From Nelumbo lutea (lineage: Eukaryota; Streptophyta; Magnoliopsida; Proteales; Nelumbonaceae), in the NCBI GenBank assembly GCA_022828595.1, contig JAKGHH010000005.1:64971655-65035654 (forward strand): a DNA stretch of 64,000 nucleotides, written 5' to 3'. The notes beneath the pieces were generated by a model that did not search any database, was not told where the DNA came from, and saw nothing but the letters and a program-made list of their open reading frames with translations. The position numbers and the translations under genes are program-made. The stretch's first letter is position 1. Each line of letters opens with the position of its first letter. This document shows, in pieces, positions 35,895 through 47,149 of this stretch.

Positions 35895-36180
35895 CATACA
35901 AACATGTATATGGGGCCCACCTCAAAAAATGTATGTGGGCTTTACATGCATGTCCACCAATGGTGTGGGGTCCATCTCAAAAAATGCACATGACCCCATA
36001 TACATGTTCACCAATAGTGTGGGGCCTACTTTGAAAATTGTATATGGGCCCCACATACATGTTCATACATGACTCTACATGTATATCCACCAATGGTAAT
36101 ATCTGGCCCATCTTGTAAAATATATATGAGCCCCACATATATATCTACCAATGATATATGAGGCCCACCATGTGGATTTC
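35895..36180. repeat. Degenerate tandem repeat, about 55 bp unit
   Basis: The words gtccaccaatggtgtgggg, tcaaaaaatg and catatacatg recur at about 35955, 36009, 36088 and 36146, with GGGCCCAC/GGGGCC in each unit. Four to five worn copies. Function unknown. Confidence 0.7.
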
Positions 36181-36957
36181 ACGTGTTAAATGAAATATTT
36201 GTTAGCCCAAATAATTTTTGAGCTTCCAAGATATATTTATAAAATATAAAATCTTATAAGAAAAGACTTGCGAAACAGGCACTTTCGATTAAGTTGTCTT
36301 TTACAAGAATAAAAAGCAAAAAAATCTGAGATGCAAGACCACAGAATGACAGAATTAAGGATGAGACCATGCGGTGCTGATCCATGAGCTGCGCAATTAA
36401 GCGAGGAAGAAGGATATGAAGTAAACTTTGAAGCCTCCACAGTGGAATCAAGTGTTTTTCACCAACAAAAATCAAACAATTGATTGAACATTGCTTTTTA
36501 ACATCACTTGAGAAAAATCAGAAACGCATAGGGGAAAGTAAAAGTAAGACCCTCCTCAAAATTAACAGCTAGCTGCTAGCCTAAGCAAAATTAATACCCT
36601 TTCATTTATTCGCAGCTATGAGCCTAAGAAGAAGCATCTTTTCTTTTAATTTATTTATAACGGCCACGGGTACGAAAGAGAGCTGAACTCAATGTCTGTG
36701 ATATTCCTTCTGCAGAAGAAAAACCGTACTGCCTAATGTAATAATAGATGTAAGCTTTTGCTATTAATACTACTGTCAATTTAGGGACGGTCAGGATGAA
36801 CAATAAAAATCTCATTTGTTGGGAATTGGGATCGTTCCTCTATTTAATATTTGAGAATGAGTTCATACCCGATACCAATGGATTCATACCGAAGAGATGT
36901 AGTTGGTGGCCCAGGAGGCCAAAGGATTCTACCCCTGCCCCAATCATACAAGAATTG
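36181..36957. other. Intergenic
   Basis: No gene seen. Overlapping minus-strand frames at 36237-36475 have no domain. Confidence 0.5.
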
Positions 36958-37209
36958 AAATTCGTTGGTTAATTATCGGTTTGATTTGTTGGTTTTTTTG
37001 GCTTTTATAATATATATTATAAATAAATAAATATATAATAAAAATTATATTTTAAATAATAAATAATATATAGAAAAACATATATACCAGTGGTTCAGTT
37101 AACCGCCAGTTTTTTATATAGGTTAATTGAAACTGAACCGATCAATTCGATTAATAAATTTTTTGGTTCGGTTTCAATCGATTTTTCGATTTTTTTTTCT
37201 CACCCCTAC
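36958..37209. mobile_element. hAT-like MITE, left end worn
   Basis: ggttaattatcggttt on the left and ggttcggtttcaatcg ... ctcacccct on the right surround an AT-rich core. Same family as 57423-59242. Confidence 0.45.
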
Positions 37210-37409
37210 TTACATGGTAGTCGGTGGTCCGTATATGAGAATCTAAACGCATTGTCAAGCTATAATATTCCCAATTTTATGGGCTTCATGGATTCATCAT
37301 CGTCGACAACTATATCAATCACGTAAAGTCTAAATATAACTAGCCAAAGTCCACCTACAAAATTTCATGTTCATGGTTCATATGTGTTACATAAATTGTT
37401 TATATTTAT

Positions 37410-38089
37410 ACTATTATTAAAAGTGTGAATGTGAATGTAGAATGTTTATTTGATTAAAATACTTCAATTTTTAATTTGGTGACTCTCTAATTGTGAGACC
37501 AAAAATATAATTTGAATAATCACTTTATGCTCATTTAATTCAATTTCATTAAATCTTATATTTAAGGTATTAACTCCCATTATTATTCATTGAATCCTAC
37601 TCTAGAATATATATTAGAATTTGGTAAGCACAAAATGTAATTTAAACTATTACATTTCACCTGATTCAATTCCCTCTTATTGAATCTTAAATTTAGGGTA
37701 TTAACTCACGTTCTCTTATTGAATCTTATGTTTAAGTTACTTTTTCACCAATAGATTCTATTAATTAAATGTATATCCTATATTTTTAATGATATAAAAT
37801 ACATGCTTTTTAAAATTGACACAAAATGAAATCATTCTTCCATCATTGTGGCAAGTAAGTAATTCAACCATTTAGATCAAATGAGTCAATCCATGATGTC
37901 ATAATGAAATAAAAAACTTTAAAATAAAAATAAATAGAAAAAAAAATAAAAAAATAGGGCACATCTCTAATGTTTTATATTAATCATATTACAGAAAAAT
38001 AAATAAATAAATAAGTAGTCTTATTGACGCTGGAATGAAATATAATTTAAAACCAATTTCCACATGCAAAACATGTTGACACTTGCTAG
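37410..38089 (+). mobile_element. Nonautonomous Helitron-type element
   Basis: The 3' end is CACATGCAAAACATGT (stem ACATG/CATGT, 38062-38076), then TGACACTTG and CTAG (38086-38089) followed by T, the Helitron 3' layout. The AT-rich body shares an aaccatttagatcaaatgag-like block with the minus-strand element 32448-33500. The 5' end (near tactattattaaaagtgtga, about 37415) lacks a clear TC, so the start is approximate. Confidence 0.55.
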
Positions 38090-38774
38090 TTTAGGTAAAG
38101 GATCCCAACAGTTTCAGAAATATTACATGGATAATTGACAATATTCTTTCTCCACAATCCACCCTCTCTTCATAGGTCAAGGTTTACGATGTAACTTTCC
38201 TTTCATTTAACAAAGCTAAACCTGACTTTTGGTTCTCCCATCTACTACCCACAAAATGTTCACACATCCCTACTCATATTTTTACCCAAAAAAAATCCCT
38301 ACCCACATAACACCATTATTGTAAGAACATCTTTTCAAAAATGACAAGGGAGATATTCTCAATTCACAGCTGTAATGTCCCTTCAATAGGTAGTGATGTG
38401 GAAACAACTTGTGGGTAGCAGATATATATGAGCCCAGAGAAAGTATGGAAAGGCCTAATACAAATTTTTTATTTCCACAATAAAGTTATAAACATTCAAA
38501 ATGTCAAAAATCCACACTCTATGCACTTATACCCGCCCGTGATATGGCATCAATTATGAGCTAGCACCTACCCTAAATGTACTTTGAGCCTAAAAATTAT
38601 GACCCTGGGCTGAACCGTCATTCTCCTTATATGAGCCCCACTTTATGGGTACTTTGCATTTACATGTAATAAAAAAAGGCTTTTTACAATTAACTAAGGG
38701 AATCAATGCTAGAGAATTAGAGATGATGTATTGATGTAGAGTGAAGAATATATAAAACGTAATGCCTAGTTTAG
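38090..38774. other. Intergenic
   Basis: No gene supported. Confidence 0.5.
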
Positions 38775-38779
38775 AAAGT

Positions 38780-39338
38780 TGATGTAGGTACATTCGGTTC
38801 GAACAATGGCGGGCCTACACGTGCCAATCGGCACGGCTTAGGGTAGAACCAATGGTAGAACCAATCAGGGCCCGTGCAGAGCTGAGCTCGGCAGGCCTTG
38901 TGGAACCAATCATGTGGGGTCACCTGGTGGCCTTAGATGGCTGCGCTCCCCGCGTACAGACTCCATCTCAATCGCCCGAGCTCTGCCGTGACCCGACGAC
39001 CTTAAGTATATATAGGAGGTGCCTCCCCCCAAGGTAAGGGATCCAAAACTTAAGACTCTCGAGCTCTTCTTGAGATTTCTTATCCTCCCTTGTGACCTTG
39101 TTTGAGCCCTCATATCTCAGACCTCGGTCACCCGCACCAACATACTAACTTGAACGTCGGAGTCTCTGCCTTGGGTCTCAACCCGGGGCCTCTGACGTGC
39201 TCTCTCCCTATACATGACCGATCTACCTGCCCTCGGTCACCTCGGACAGCTCGGCCTCGGGCACCTCGCACCTTAGCTCCACACCCCAGCTTGGGGGTAA
39301 ATTGACAATATTGACCTCGACCATTCTGAACATCAACA
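38780..39338 (+). mobile_element. Solo LTR with perfect 5-bp target duplication
   Basis: 559 bp starting TGATGTAGG and ending ATCAACA, flanked by AAAGT at 38775-38779 and 39339-39343. It is GC-richer than its surroundings, holds a TATA run (39007-39014, read to the right) and the text ctaacttgaacgtcggagtc, a phrase common in plant LTR leaders. No internal region is present, so a full element was lost by LTR-LTR recombination. Confidence 0.85.
39007..39014 (+). promoter_or_regulatory. TATA box of the solo LTR
   Basis: TATATATA followed by ggaggtgcctcccc inside the LTR, at the place expected for the U3/R junction. Could drive read-through to the right. Confidence 0.5.
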
Positions 39339-39663
39339 AAAGTGATTCTTGATTTGGTTTTATTTTCATAGGGCGCTAATTGCTGTTCCCGTTACATTGT
39401 CAAAACATGCAATCAATTAACCAAGATTTGGCATATACAAGAAAACGGGCACCTTTTTGAAAACTACAAAAACATTGCTCAAAAACAAAAGACGATTTCT
39501 TATTCATGTCTTCCTGAATCCTGATGCGTACATTGTTTGGGTGCAAATCGCAGATACAGAACATATATTATGGAAGTGAAGTGGGAACCGGTGTTTTTTG
39601 AGTTTCCTATTCAAACAATAGATGTGCAGATCTAACAAAACAGATTATAGATCTATTCTCTTA

Positions 39664-39772
39664 GGCTATGTTTGGTTTGAAGAAAAAGGTAGAGAAACCT
39701 ATATAAGGTTTGTAAAGGTTTTCTTAACTTTTCCTTCATTTCCATACTTTTTACTTCAAACCAAACGCAGCC
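39664..39772. mobile_element. Tourist-like MITE, family A
   Basis: Inverted ends ggctatgtttggtttgaag and cttcaaaccaaacgcagcc, flanked by TTA on both sides (39661-39663, 39773-39775). Confidence 0.85.
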
Positions 39773-39845
39773 TTAAGGTTTCATTTTGAAAAAAGAAATC
39801 TATTATTATTATCATTTTAAAAAAGTGAGATCCGTTTTCCTTTTA

Positions 39846-40060
39846 AGTGCAGTTAATTTGTTTCTGAGGAGTACAAATACAAATACATACTCTATAAATA
39901 CATATAAAATAATACAAAATATAAGGTTTTACATTCTACATATTTGTATTTGTACTCGTTCCACAAGGCCCAGTTTGTTGAGCAAATACATACAAAATAG
40001 TACAAAATGAAAGATTTTGCACTCTACATATTTGCATTTGTATTTCTTGGAAACGGAGCC
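39846..40060. mobile_element. Composite of two family-B MITE copies
   Basis: Two runs of the family-B body (ataaaataatacaaaatata; acaaaatagtacaaaatgaa), each followed by ttttgcactctacatattt-like text. The outer left end is worn; the right end ggagcc is followed by TAA. Confidence 0.6.
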
Positions 40061-40063
40061 TAA

Positions 40064-40177
40064 GGCTCAATCAGGAAAGAGTACATATACAATGTACAAT
40101 GCAAATATATATAATATAACACAAAAAATAAGGTTACACTCTACAAATTTGTACTTATACTCTTTTTAAACTAAGCC
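40064..40177. mobile_element. Tourist-like MITE, family B
   Basis: Ends ggctcaatcaggaaagagta and tactctttttaaactaagcc with TAA on both sides (40061-40063, 40178-40180). It abuts the composite copy directly. Confidence 0.75.
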
Positions 40178-40180
40178 TAA

Positions 40181-43100
40181 AGATCAACAAAATTTTGAAG
40201 AATTATTTATATTGAAAAATTAAAAATGCACATGATTCTGTCAAAATTTACAATAAGGGTAAAAATGAAAAATGGTTGAATACATCATCCGTAGGGTGTC
40301 ACCTAAACTTCACTCCTGTATAATCACAGCAAAAGGAGAGAGAGGTGTCATTAGCCTATGTCGATGTCGTAATTTTATAAAACTTGGAATAGACCAAATG
40401 AGCCAATCAGGCACACTCTTTTTTTTCTTTGCATGGCAGCGTGGAAAAATGCTTAAAAAAAGGAACAAATGCTAATTGACAACTACAAAAGTAGCCTTTT
40501 TCTCTATTTAGATGGGCACCGCACAGCTAGCTGATTCGGATGTTATTCATTAATGCTATTTTCTTATGAGGCAGACATATATCTCAATTGGGTGTTCTTT
40601 ATATCTGAAAATTAGGCATCAATTGCACAATGAAAACAAGTGGAAATGACCTAATCACCTTCAACGCAGCGAAAGGGACATTACAAATTCAATTTTGCCT
40701 CCGGGTTGCAGGTCATCAGTTGGACCATTCAGAATGGGTAAGACCATGGGATATTATACTAATTTATATTAATAACATAAATAATTTGTATAATTATTGG
40801 TTTAAATTTCCATTTTCCTTTATCAACATTAATTTATCTTTAATAATTTAAAATAAAAATCACATAATTTTTAAATAATTTTCCAAAATCTATAAAATGT
40901 AATAAAATTTCCAAAATATTCCAATAATTTTCAATAATTATTTACTACATTTTAAAGAAAATTTCCCAAAGCACATTAATATATTTTTTATTTTCTTCTC
41001 CAAAATTATGACTTTGTTTGTCAAATTGCAAACTCCACCAACTCTTTCCTGGAGCTATAATTGTTGACTTTATTTTTCAATTTTATAAATTTTAACTAAT
41101 TTTAAATGACATTTATAAAGAAATTATTGGTTGAAAATTTTGTGTATTCATTGATTTCTAGTAATTTTTCTGGAAAATAACACAATTTAATTATTAGTAT
41201 AATAAAATTAATTTTAAGAAATTATAACTAATGTAAACTATTTATTATAATGATTACTCTATTTAATTACTACACCAAAATTCCAATAACTTTCATATAT
41301 CTCGATTCTCGTAAAAGAGTAATTAATGGCCCGATGGCCCTCATAGTTACTCATTGATGAGGCCTTTTGTCTGGAATCTGCTGCTGGAAAATAATAAAAG
41401 GTAGAGTAGGATGGAGATTGGAGGTCGGAGATAAAAAGTAATTTAAAATGGCTGCTGCGTAGAATAGCATTATTAGCAGTCGAGTTACCTTTTGTGTACT
41501 GATTGTCTGATTGGGAAAAAAAAAAAGAATTACATTTATTTGATTTATTTCGTTTTCAGTAGCAATCGCCATTCATCACTGTCATACACATACACACAAC
41601 CAATAACATTATTGAATCTACACCACTATAGACGTGTCAAGATCTCATAAAACAGCAGCTCTTCAAGGTTCCTTGATTGCAAACTTTCTGCTTCAATGAT
41701 CTCATAAAACAGCAGCTCTTCGATAACCATATTCCAAATGGGTCGGGCTGTCATAAGGGAGATGGGTTTTACCCACCCAGACCCAGCACTTAAAATTTCG
41801 GGTAGGATATGGATGGGTATTTTATGAAAGGGAGAGGATCGTTTCGTAAAAAAAAACTCTTGACTTCTTGTGGTGGGCTGGGGCCTGGAGGTCAATAATT
41901 ATAAAAGATGAGGCCATGATACTTGTTTAATGCGTCGTCATCATCCTTAGAAAGACTTGGCATTGAACATTGAACATAGACAAAAAGAAAGAGAGAGAGA
42001 GAGAGTTGAAAAGAAAAGAAAGCAAAAAAGCAAACCGGAATATTCTCTGGGTTGCGCTCATATATAGTAGGAAAAATCAGTTTTGGATCATCCAATCTGG
42101 TTAATTGCATTTAATTCATATCCGCTATTGAGATAATGTAGCAAATTCAGCAAAGTCCCAAAGTCACACTTATTTTCTTTATTTATCTGAACGTTCCATT
42201 TTGCTTCAGCAGCTAGATCTGACAATATCATTAGAAACTACATTTTTTTTGGGAAATTGTTTAAAATTTATTATAAGTTTTTATCATTTCTCTTAAATTC
42301 ACAAATTTAAGAGAAATTTGTAACAAGCATGTAATTATGTCCAAAGGACGTGCTTAACAAGGCACTCTCCTCCTCCTCCTCCTCCCATTGGAGTCAATTT
42401 TAGTTTTGAATGTAAAGTCTTGGCTACAGGCATGGATTTCTGTTTAATCTGGGGACTTTTTTTTTTTTTTTCTTACCCACCTGACACCTGTATAGGGGTT
42501 AATAAAGGCCTTAAGAAGGGGTGTTTTCACAATAACCCAAATTTGTTATATTGGTTTTTTATTAAATATTAATTTAACTTACAAGGTGACGTTAGCTATA
42601 CATTCTAGACCATGGTTTGTTCAAATAATAAATAGTTTTAAGGATTAATCAAATATTGTCTCTCTCAACGGAAAACCTTAATAGACTTTGGGTTTTATGA
42701 TATAAACAACGAGAAAATTTATAATGCCATATGCTATCAAATGAGTTTTGCCCAATTAAAATCCATGAATTTTGATAGATACCACCTAGCTAATTCCACG
42801 CTTATAATATTGGTTAATTCGTTAAGAGTTTTTTTAGGTATCTTTGTCTTTTCGAATTTCATTCTGATGTAATATAATATAATAGTTGAACCCACAAACA
42901 AAACAGTAAATAAACTGACCTGACCTCCAAACAAATTATGACTAGAAAATCAAGATAAGCACATTTGACCTGCAGAGAAATTAAGATCTAGTCGTTTAGA
43001 TACAGATATTTGGCCAGGAGGGAAGAGAAGACGGAAATATTTCATTTTTGGTCGGTCAGATACACATATCGGAATGATTTCGTGCATGAAATTAGGCAGA

Positions 43101-43221
43101 ACATACACAAACAAACTACCACCTTGCTTACTCCTTTCAAGGTTAAGAAATAAGGAATATCCCTATCGACCGTCAGCATGATACTATAGTCAATATCAAC
43201 TGTTGTTATTTTCCAATTATG
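40181..43221. other. Gene-free AT-rich stretch
   Basis: Very AT-rich at 40750-41300. A duplicated atctcataaaacagcagctc (about 41641 and 41698) and a (CTC)n run at 42368-42385 are the only structures noted. No coding frame with family features. Confidence 0.55.
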
Positions 43222-43229
43222 GTTTTGAG

Positions 43230-43510
43230 CAAGGTTTTTAAAATTGAATCGGACAGTGAATCTGTTAGGGGTCTGATTTTCGGGTTGAATAGTTTGTTCG
43301 TTCGAGTTGAATGGACGGCCCGTTTTGATAAAAACTAAAAAAAATAAAAAATAAAAATGATCAAAACCGTTGAATGGTTCCAATACCCAGGTCAGCAGTT
43401 TGCTGACCAAACCAATATTTTTTGGCAAAATTCTGATTTTGGGGAAAAATGAAACCGGTCACTTGACTGATTCCCGGTTTTTCCCCTCTGATCCGGTTTT
43501 GAAAACCATG
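43230..43510. mobile_element. hAT MITE with perfect 8-bp target duplication
   Basis: Inverted ends caaggtttttaaaattg and ggttttgaaaaccatg, flanked by GTTTTGAG at 43222-43229 and 43511-43518. Exact 8-bp duplication identifies the hAT class. The frame at 43042-43428 is fortuitous. Confidence 0.85.
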
Positions 43511-43524
43511 GTTTTGAGATTTTA

Positions 43525-43643
43525 GGTTCAGTTTAAAAAGAATATAAATATAAATATGTACAATATAAATACATATAAAATAATACAAAATACAAGATTT
43601 TGCATTCTACATATTTATATTTATACTCTTTTCAAACTGAGCC
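43525..43643. mobile_element. Tourist-like MITE, family B
   Basis: Ends ggttcagtttaaaaagaata and tactcttttcaaactgagcc with TTA on both sides (43522-43524, 43644-43646). It lies only 14 bp from the hAT MITE end. Confidence 0.85.
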
Positions 43644-43646
43644 TTA

Positions 43647-45640
43647 CTTACAGTTCTAGTTTGAAACTTGGAGTATATTAACTATGAACTTCCTCCATTA
43701 TTTATCTATACCAGATATTTGCTTTGATTTCCTTGTAAGTGCAAAAATTAAATCCAAATACGTGATATCATATATGGTCGATGTTTATTTATACATGTGC
43801 ATGGCACTTGTTCTTACGTATATTAATATTTATAAATCCTTTTTGATATGTTTTATTTTATTTCCCGATCTTTTATTTTATATATATATATATATTTTAA
43901 TAGGAAAAAATTATGATGCTAGAAATATATAATATTGAAAAGACTTTGAACAATCAAAATTCACAATGAAATTTGATGAAAATCCACTTAATTGACCAGT
44001 TTATAATTCTTGATTGGTTATCATATCTTTCGGCATTATAGTCAAACCCATATTAACCATTAAGGATATGCATGTAAAAAAAAAGATGAAATCTGCATTA
44101 TAGTAAATTATAAAAGAAAATTGTGGATAGAAGCAAGCAGATGTGTGGTATATTGGTATGCTTGTGTAATTTTAGATTAGATTCTAGAAGAAAAAGAAGA
44201 GAAAATAGAATTGTCTACTTTACAAGGAAATGAAAAGAAAAGGGAAGATAAACCGACCGAATGAGAGACACGGAGGCAGGAACGTGGTCACGGTCAAACG
44301 AGAGAGAGAAAAGATTCATAAAGGGAGAAAATTAAGACTCCAACAATAACTCTATCCACGCCTATTCATAAAATTCTACCTCCGTGCATTGGGAATATAT
44401 GGGTAAAATTGTCATGTGTAGGAAATCTGGATTCAAAAATTAACTTACCATAAAAACAAAAAAGTCTAAATTTCTTATCCACGACAACTCGAAGCCACCC
44501 ACAAAAAGTCTAGATTTCTTATTCCCAAATCCCAATGTATGTATGAAGAAGGTACCCAGCGTTTTGTGGGTTTGCATAAATAGAATTCAGAGTTGTTGTG
44601 TTGTGGGGTAAGAAGAGATGTAAAGTCCACAACGGAAAACACCCAAGTCTTATTGTCTTAATGCATCAAAACGAAAACGGAAGGAGACGTGTTGAGTACA
44701 AGGACCGTTCTGTTCGTAATTTCGTATACACCTAAAATACTTTCCCATCTTCATCACATATTTCAAGTATGGGGAAACTCCCCTTATCCAATCCAATGGT
44801 CCCTACGACTCCAGATGAATGAGATTGGTTGTTTTTAATTTCAACCCTCTGATTTTATCAATTATTATTTGCGATTCAAAATAACTGAAATCCATTCCTG
44901 ATGTCCAAATAAAATCAGAGGATAAGAAGGTACCAACTACCTTATCGGTTGGTATTGGTAAGGTCCGTTAGCTGACCTTCACTCCTCCGTGGGGGGTAAT
45001 TGAATTATTTTTTTGTAAAAGAAAAAAAAAAAAGTTTTAAAACATCATCTATCACCTATGTGAATGTTGATTTTGGTCAAATAAGTTAATAATTAAAATC
45101 TAGTAACGAGAAACTATTATCAAGGATGGGGGGTAATTCTTCTTCATAACAACAGTCAGATGGCTGCTGATTAGAACTGATTTTGGGTTTTTATAAACCA
45201 AACCACACATACTACACCACTCGGCCCACTCCCACCCACAAGATGAAATGCATTTATTTGAAAGAAAAAAGAAGAGGATGTGCCCAACCAGACCCTCCCA
45301 CCCCACCACCTTCACAAATCACAAATCATTTCACAATGAGAAACGATTCTTCTCACCTCACGGAGTCACGGCACGTGCAATGAGAAATACAGATAAAATC
45401 ATCTCACGGGTGGGCAGTGGGCACACCCTTTCGTCTATGTGCTATTGTGCACGAATCACAAGGTCTTTAAACTTTAAGAAGTTGGTCTTTCGTTGACCGT
45501 TGTGCCAGTCATAACTCACCACGTGGCAAATGTGTAGAGATGACAAACAGGAAACCAATATGACCAACAACATTACACTACACGTCTACAGTCTACAGTT
45601 ACACCCACCAAGGCAATTACTAAATACCAATGATGTGTAT
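43647..45640. other. Intergenic, upstream of the ELO-like gene
   Basis: A duplicated aaagtctaaatttcttat / aaagtctagatttcttat pair (44461 and 44506) and many acgtg/cacgtg words at about 45370-45530. No gene supported. Confidence 0.5.
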
Positions 45641-45648
45641 TAAGTAGA

Positions 45649-45655
45649 TATAAAA
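45649..45655 (+). promoter_or_regulatory. Candidate TATA box of the ELO-like gene
   Basis: TATAAAA followed by GGAGC lies about 595 bases before the ATG and just before a C/T-rich start region. If used, the 5' leader would be about 560 bases, holding short upstream frames and an 8-bp tandem repeat (gttcgcag) at about 45783-45820. The downstream CT/TC tract (45951-45966) is typical of plant leaders. The site is inferred from sequence only. Confidence 0.5.
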
Positions 45656-46243
45656 GGAGCGACCCTCACCCTCTCCCAATTTAAGAATAAAACAGAAATA
45701 GAAAAAAGGTGGACGGCTGGACGCTTCGCTGCTTCTCGATCGAATTCTCATTTCTCAGAGCATGCCTTTCTTCGCACCCTGCGTTCGTTCGCAGTTCGCA
45801 GTTCGCAGTTCGCAATTCGCTCCCCACTGTCCCGCTTTTGTTTCCCACAGCCACAGGCCACAGCAGCTTAGAGCTAGAAGAAGACTACGCGTAACCTAAC
45901 AACGATCTTCGTTTCTCGGGCTCGGGGCTTCGACCGTCGTGCACGTGCGCGCTCTCTCTCTCTCTCATTTTGAGTGGAGGAGGAGGGTTTCGGTTTTCTG
46001 GATTTGGAGTCTGGACCGCTCCCTGCCTCCCTTTCTCCTTCTTCTCCGTGATAACAAAACCCATCTCCACCTAATTCTGTTTTTTGCTTCCAGAGGCGGA
46101 GGAGCACAAATTAAAAGAATAAAAGACTCACAAGGAAGAAAGCTGGATGCTTCGACGCACAAGGGAGGATTCTTCCTGTAACTAGGATTAATCTTTCCCT
46201 CCTCTTCCACACATTTTGACCCCGCCGGAGAAATCGATCGAGG

Positions 46244-47146
46244 ATGGGAACCCTCATTTATTTGCTATCGGAGCATCCTGCCATCGTCAGTTTCAGGTGG
46301 AGTCACGCCCATTCCTGGGGCTCCACCTGGTCTTTTCTATTCACCTCCATAGCCGCCTACATCACCCTATCGGTCTTCCTCCACTTCGTATTGCTTCTCT
46401 TCCGCCGCCGACGCCCGGTTCCCCTTGGACCCATCCCTGCCATCCACAGTCTCTCCATGGTTTTAATATCCGTCGTCATCTTCTTCGGGATCCTCTTCTC
46501 CGCAGCCGCCGAGATCCGAGACACCCGGTGGTTTTGGCGGCGCTCCAAGACCCCTTTCCAGTGGCTCCTATGCTTCCCCCTGGGAACCAGACCCAGCGGC
46601 CGAGTCTTCTTCTGGTCTTACGTATTCTACCTCTCTCGCTTCCTCCACTTGCTCCGAACCTTCTTCACAATCCTCCGCCGTCGGAAACTGACATTCTTTC
46701 AGCTATTCAACCAGTCAATTATGATATGCATGTCGTTCATATGGCTCGAATTCTCACAATCGTTCCAGGTGATAGGCATCCTATTGACGACTCTGATCTA
46801 CTCGGTCGTCTATGGGTACCGATTCTGGACGGCAATTGGTTTGCCCAGCGCTTGCTTCCCATTCGTCATCAACTGCCAGATTGTGTTGCTGAGTTGCAAC
46901 CTGGTGTGCCACATAGGGGTGCTCTTGCTGCATTTCATGAAAGGAGGCTGCAACGGAATTGGAGCTTGGGTGTTCAATTCCGTCCTCAACGGTGCCATCC
47001 TTCTCTTCTTCTTGAACTTCTATGTGAGGGTGCACCTCCGAAAGAGAAAGACTGTGGCTGTTCGGGATGAAAACTCAACATTTCATTCATGCTCTGCCTT
47101 GGAGACGAGGAAAGATATGGAGCAAATTAAAGACAAGGATCTTTAG
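46244..47146 (+). CDS. ELO (GNS1/SUR4) family membrane protein, plant At1g75000-like
   Basis: A 300-residue, single-exon protein starting at ATG 46244. It has about seven hydrophobic segments (roughly 30-53, 69-88, 121-133, 151-168, 176-192, 205-230, 243-262) and a basic, then charged, C-terminal tail (RKRK at 266-269). The start (SEHPAIVSFRWS) and the block GGCNGIGAWVFNSVLN are typical of the plant ELO-like clade. Classical ELO proteins catalyse the condensing step of fatty-acid elongation at the ER. Here the canonical ELO boxes are degenerate: KxxExxDT is replaced by RFLHLLRT (132-139), and HxxHH aligns with QLFNQ (153-157). Elongase activity should therefore not be assumed; a pseudoenzyme or a different lipid role is possible. 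A 284-codon frame at 46216-47070 is an overlapping shadow without family features. Confidence 0.92.
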   Translation: MGTLIYLLSEHPAIVSFRWSHAHSWGSTWSFLFTSIAAYITLSVFLHFVLLLFRRRRPVPLGPIPAIHSLSMVLISVVIFFGILFSAAAEIRDTRWFWRRSKTPFQWLLCFPLGTRPSGRVFFWSYVFYLSRFLHLLRTFFTILRRRKLTFFQLFNQSIMICMSFIWLEFSQSFQVIGILLTTLIYSVVYGYRFWTAIGLPSACFPFVINCQIVLLSCNLVCHIGVLLLHFMKGGCNGIGAWVFNSVLNGAILLFFLNFYVRVHLRKRKTVAVRDENSTFHSCSALETRKDMEQIKDKDL

Positions 47147-47149
47147 TCA

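Noticed and set aside
35955..36175. CRISPR-like array
   Set aside because: Units are degenerate, contiguous and in a plant genome; it is a worn tandem repeat without spacers.
43042..43428. 128-codon minus-strand frame
   Set aside because: Runs through a hAT MITE and its flank; not a gene.
46216..47070. 284-codon frame overlapping the ELO-like gene
   Set aside because: Same strand, shifted frame, Pro/His/Arg-rich with no domain; the 46244 frame has clear family features.
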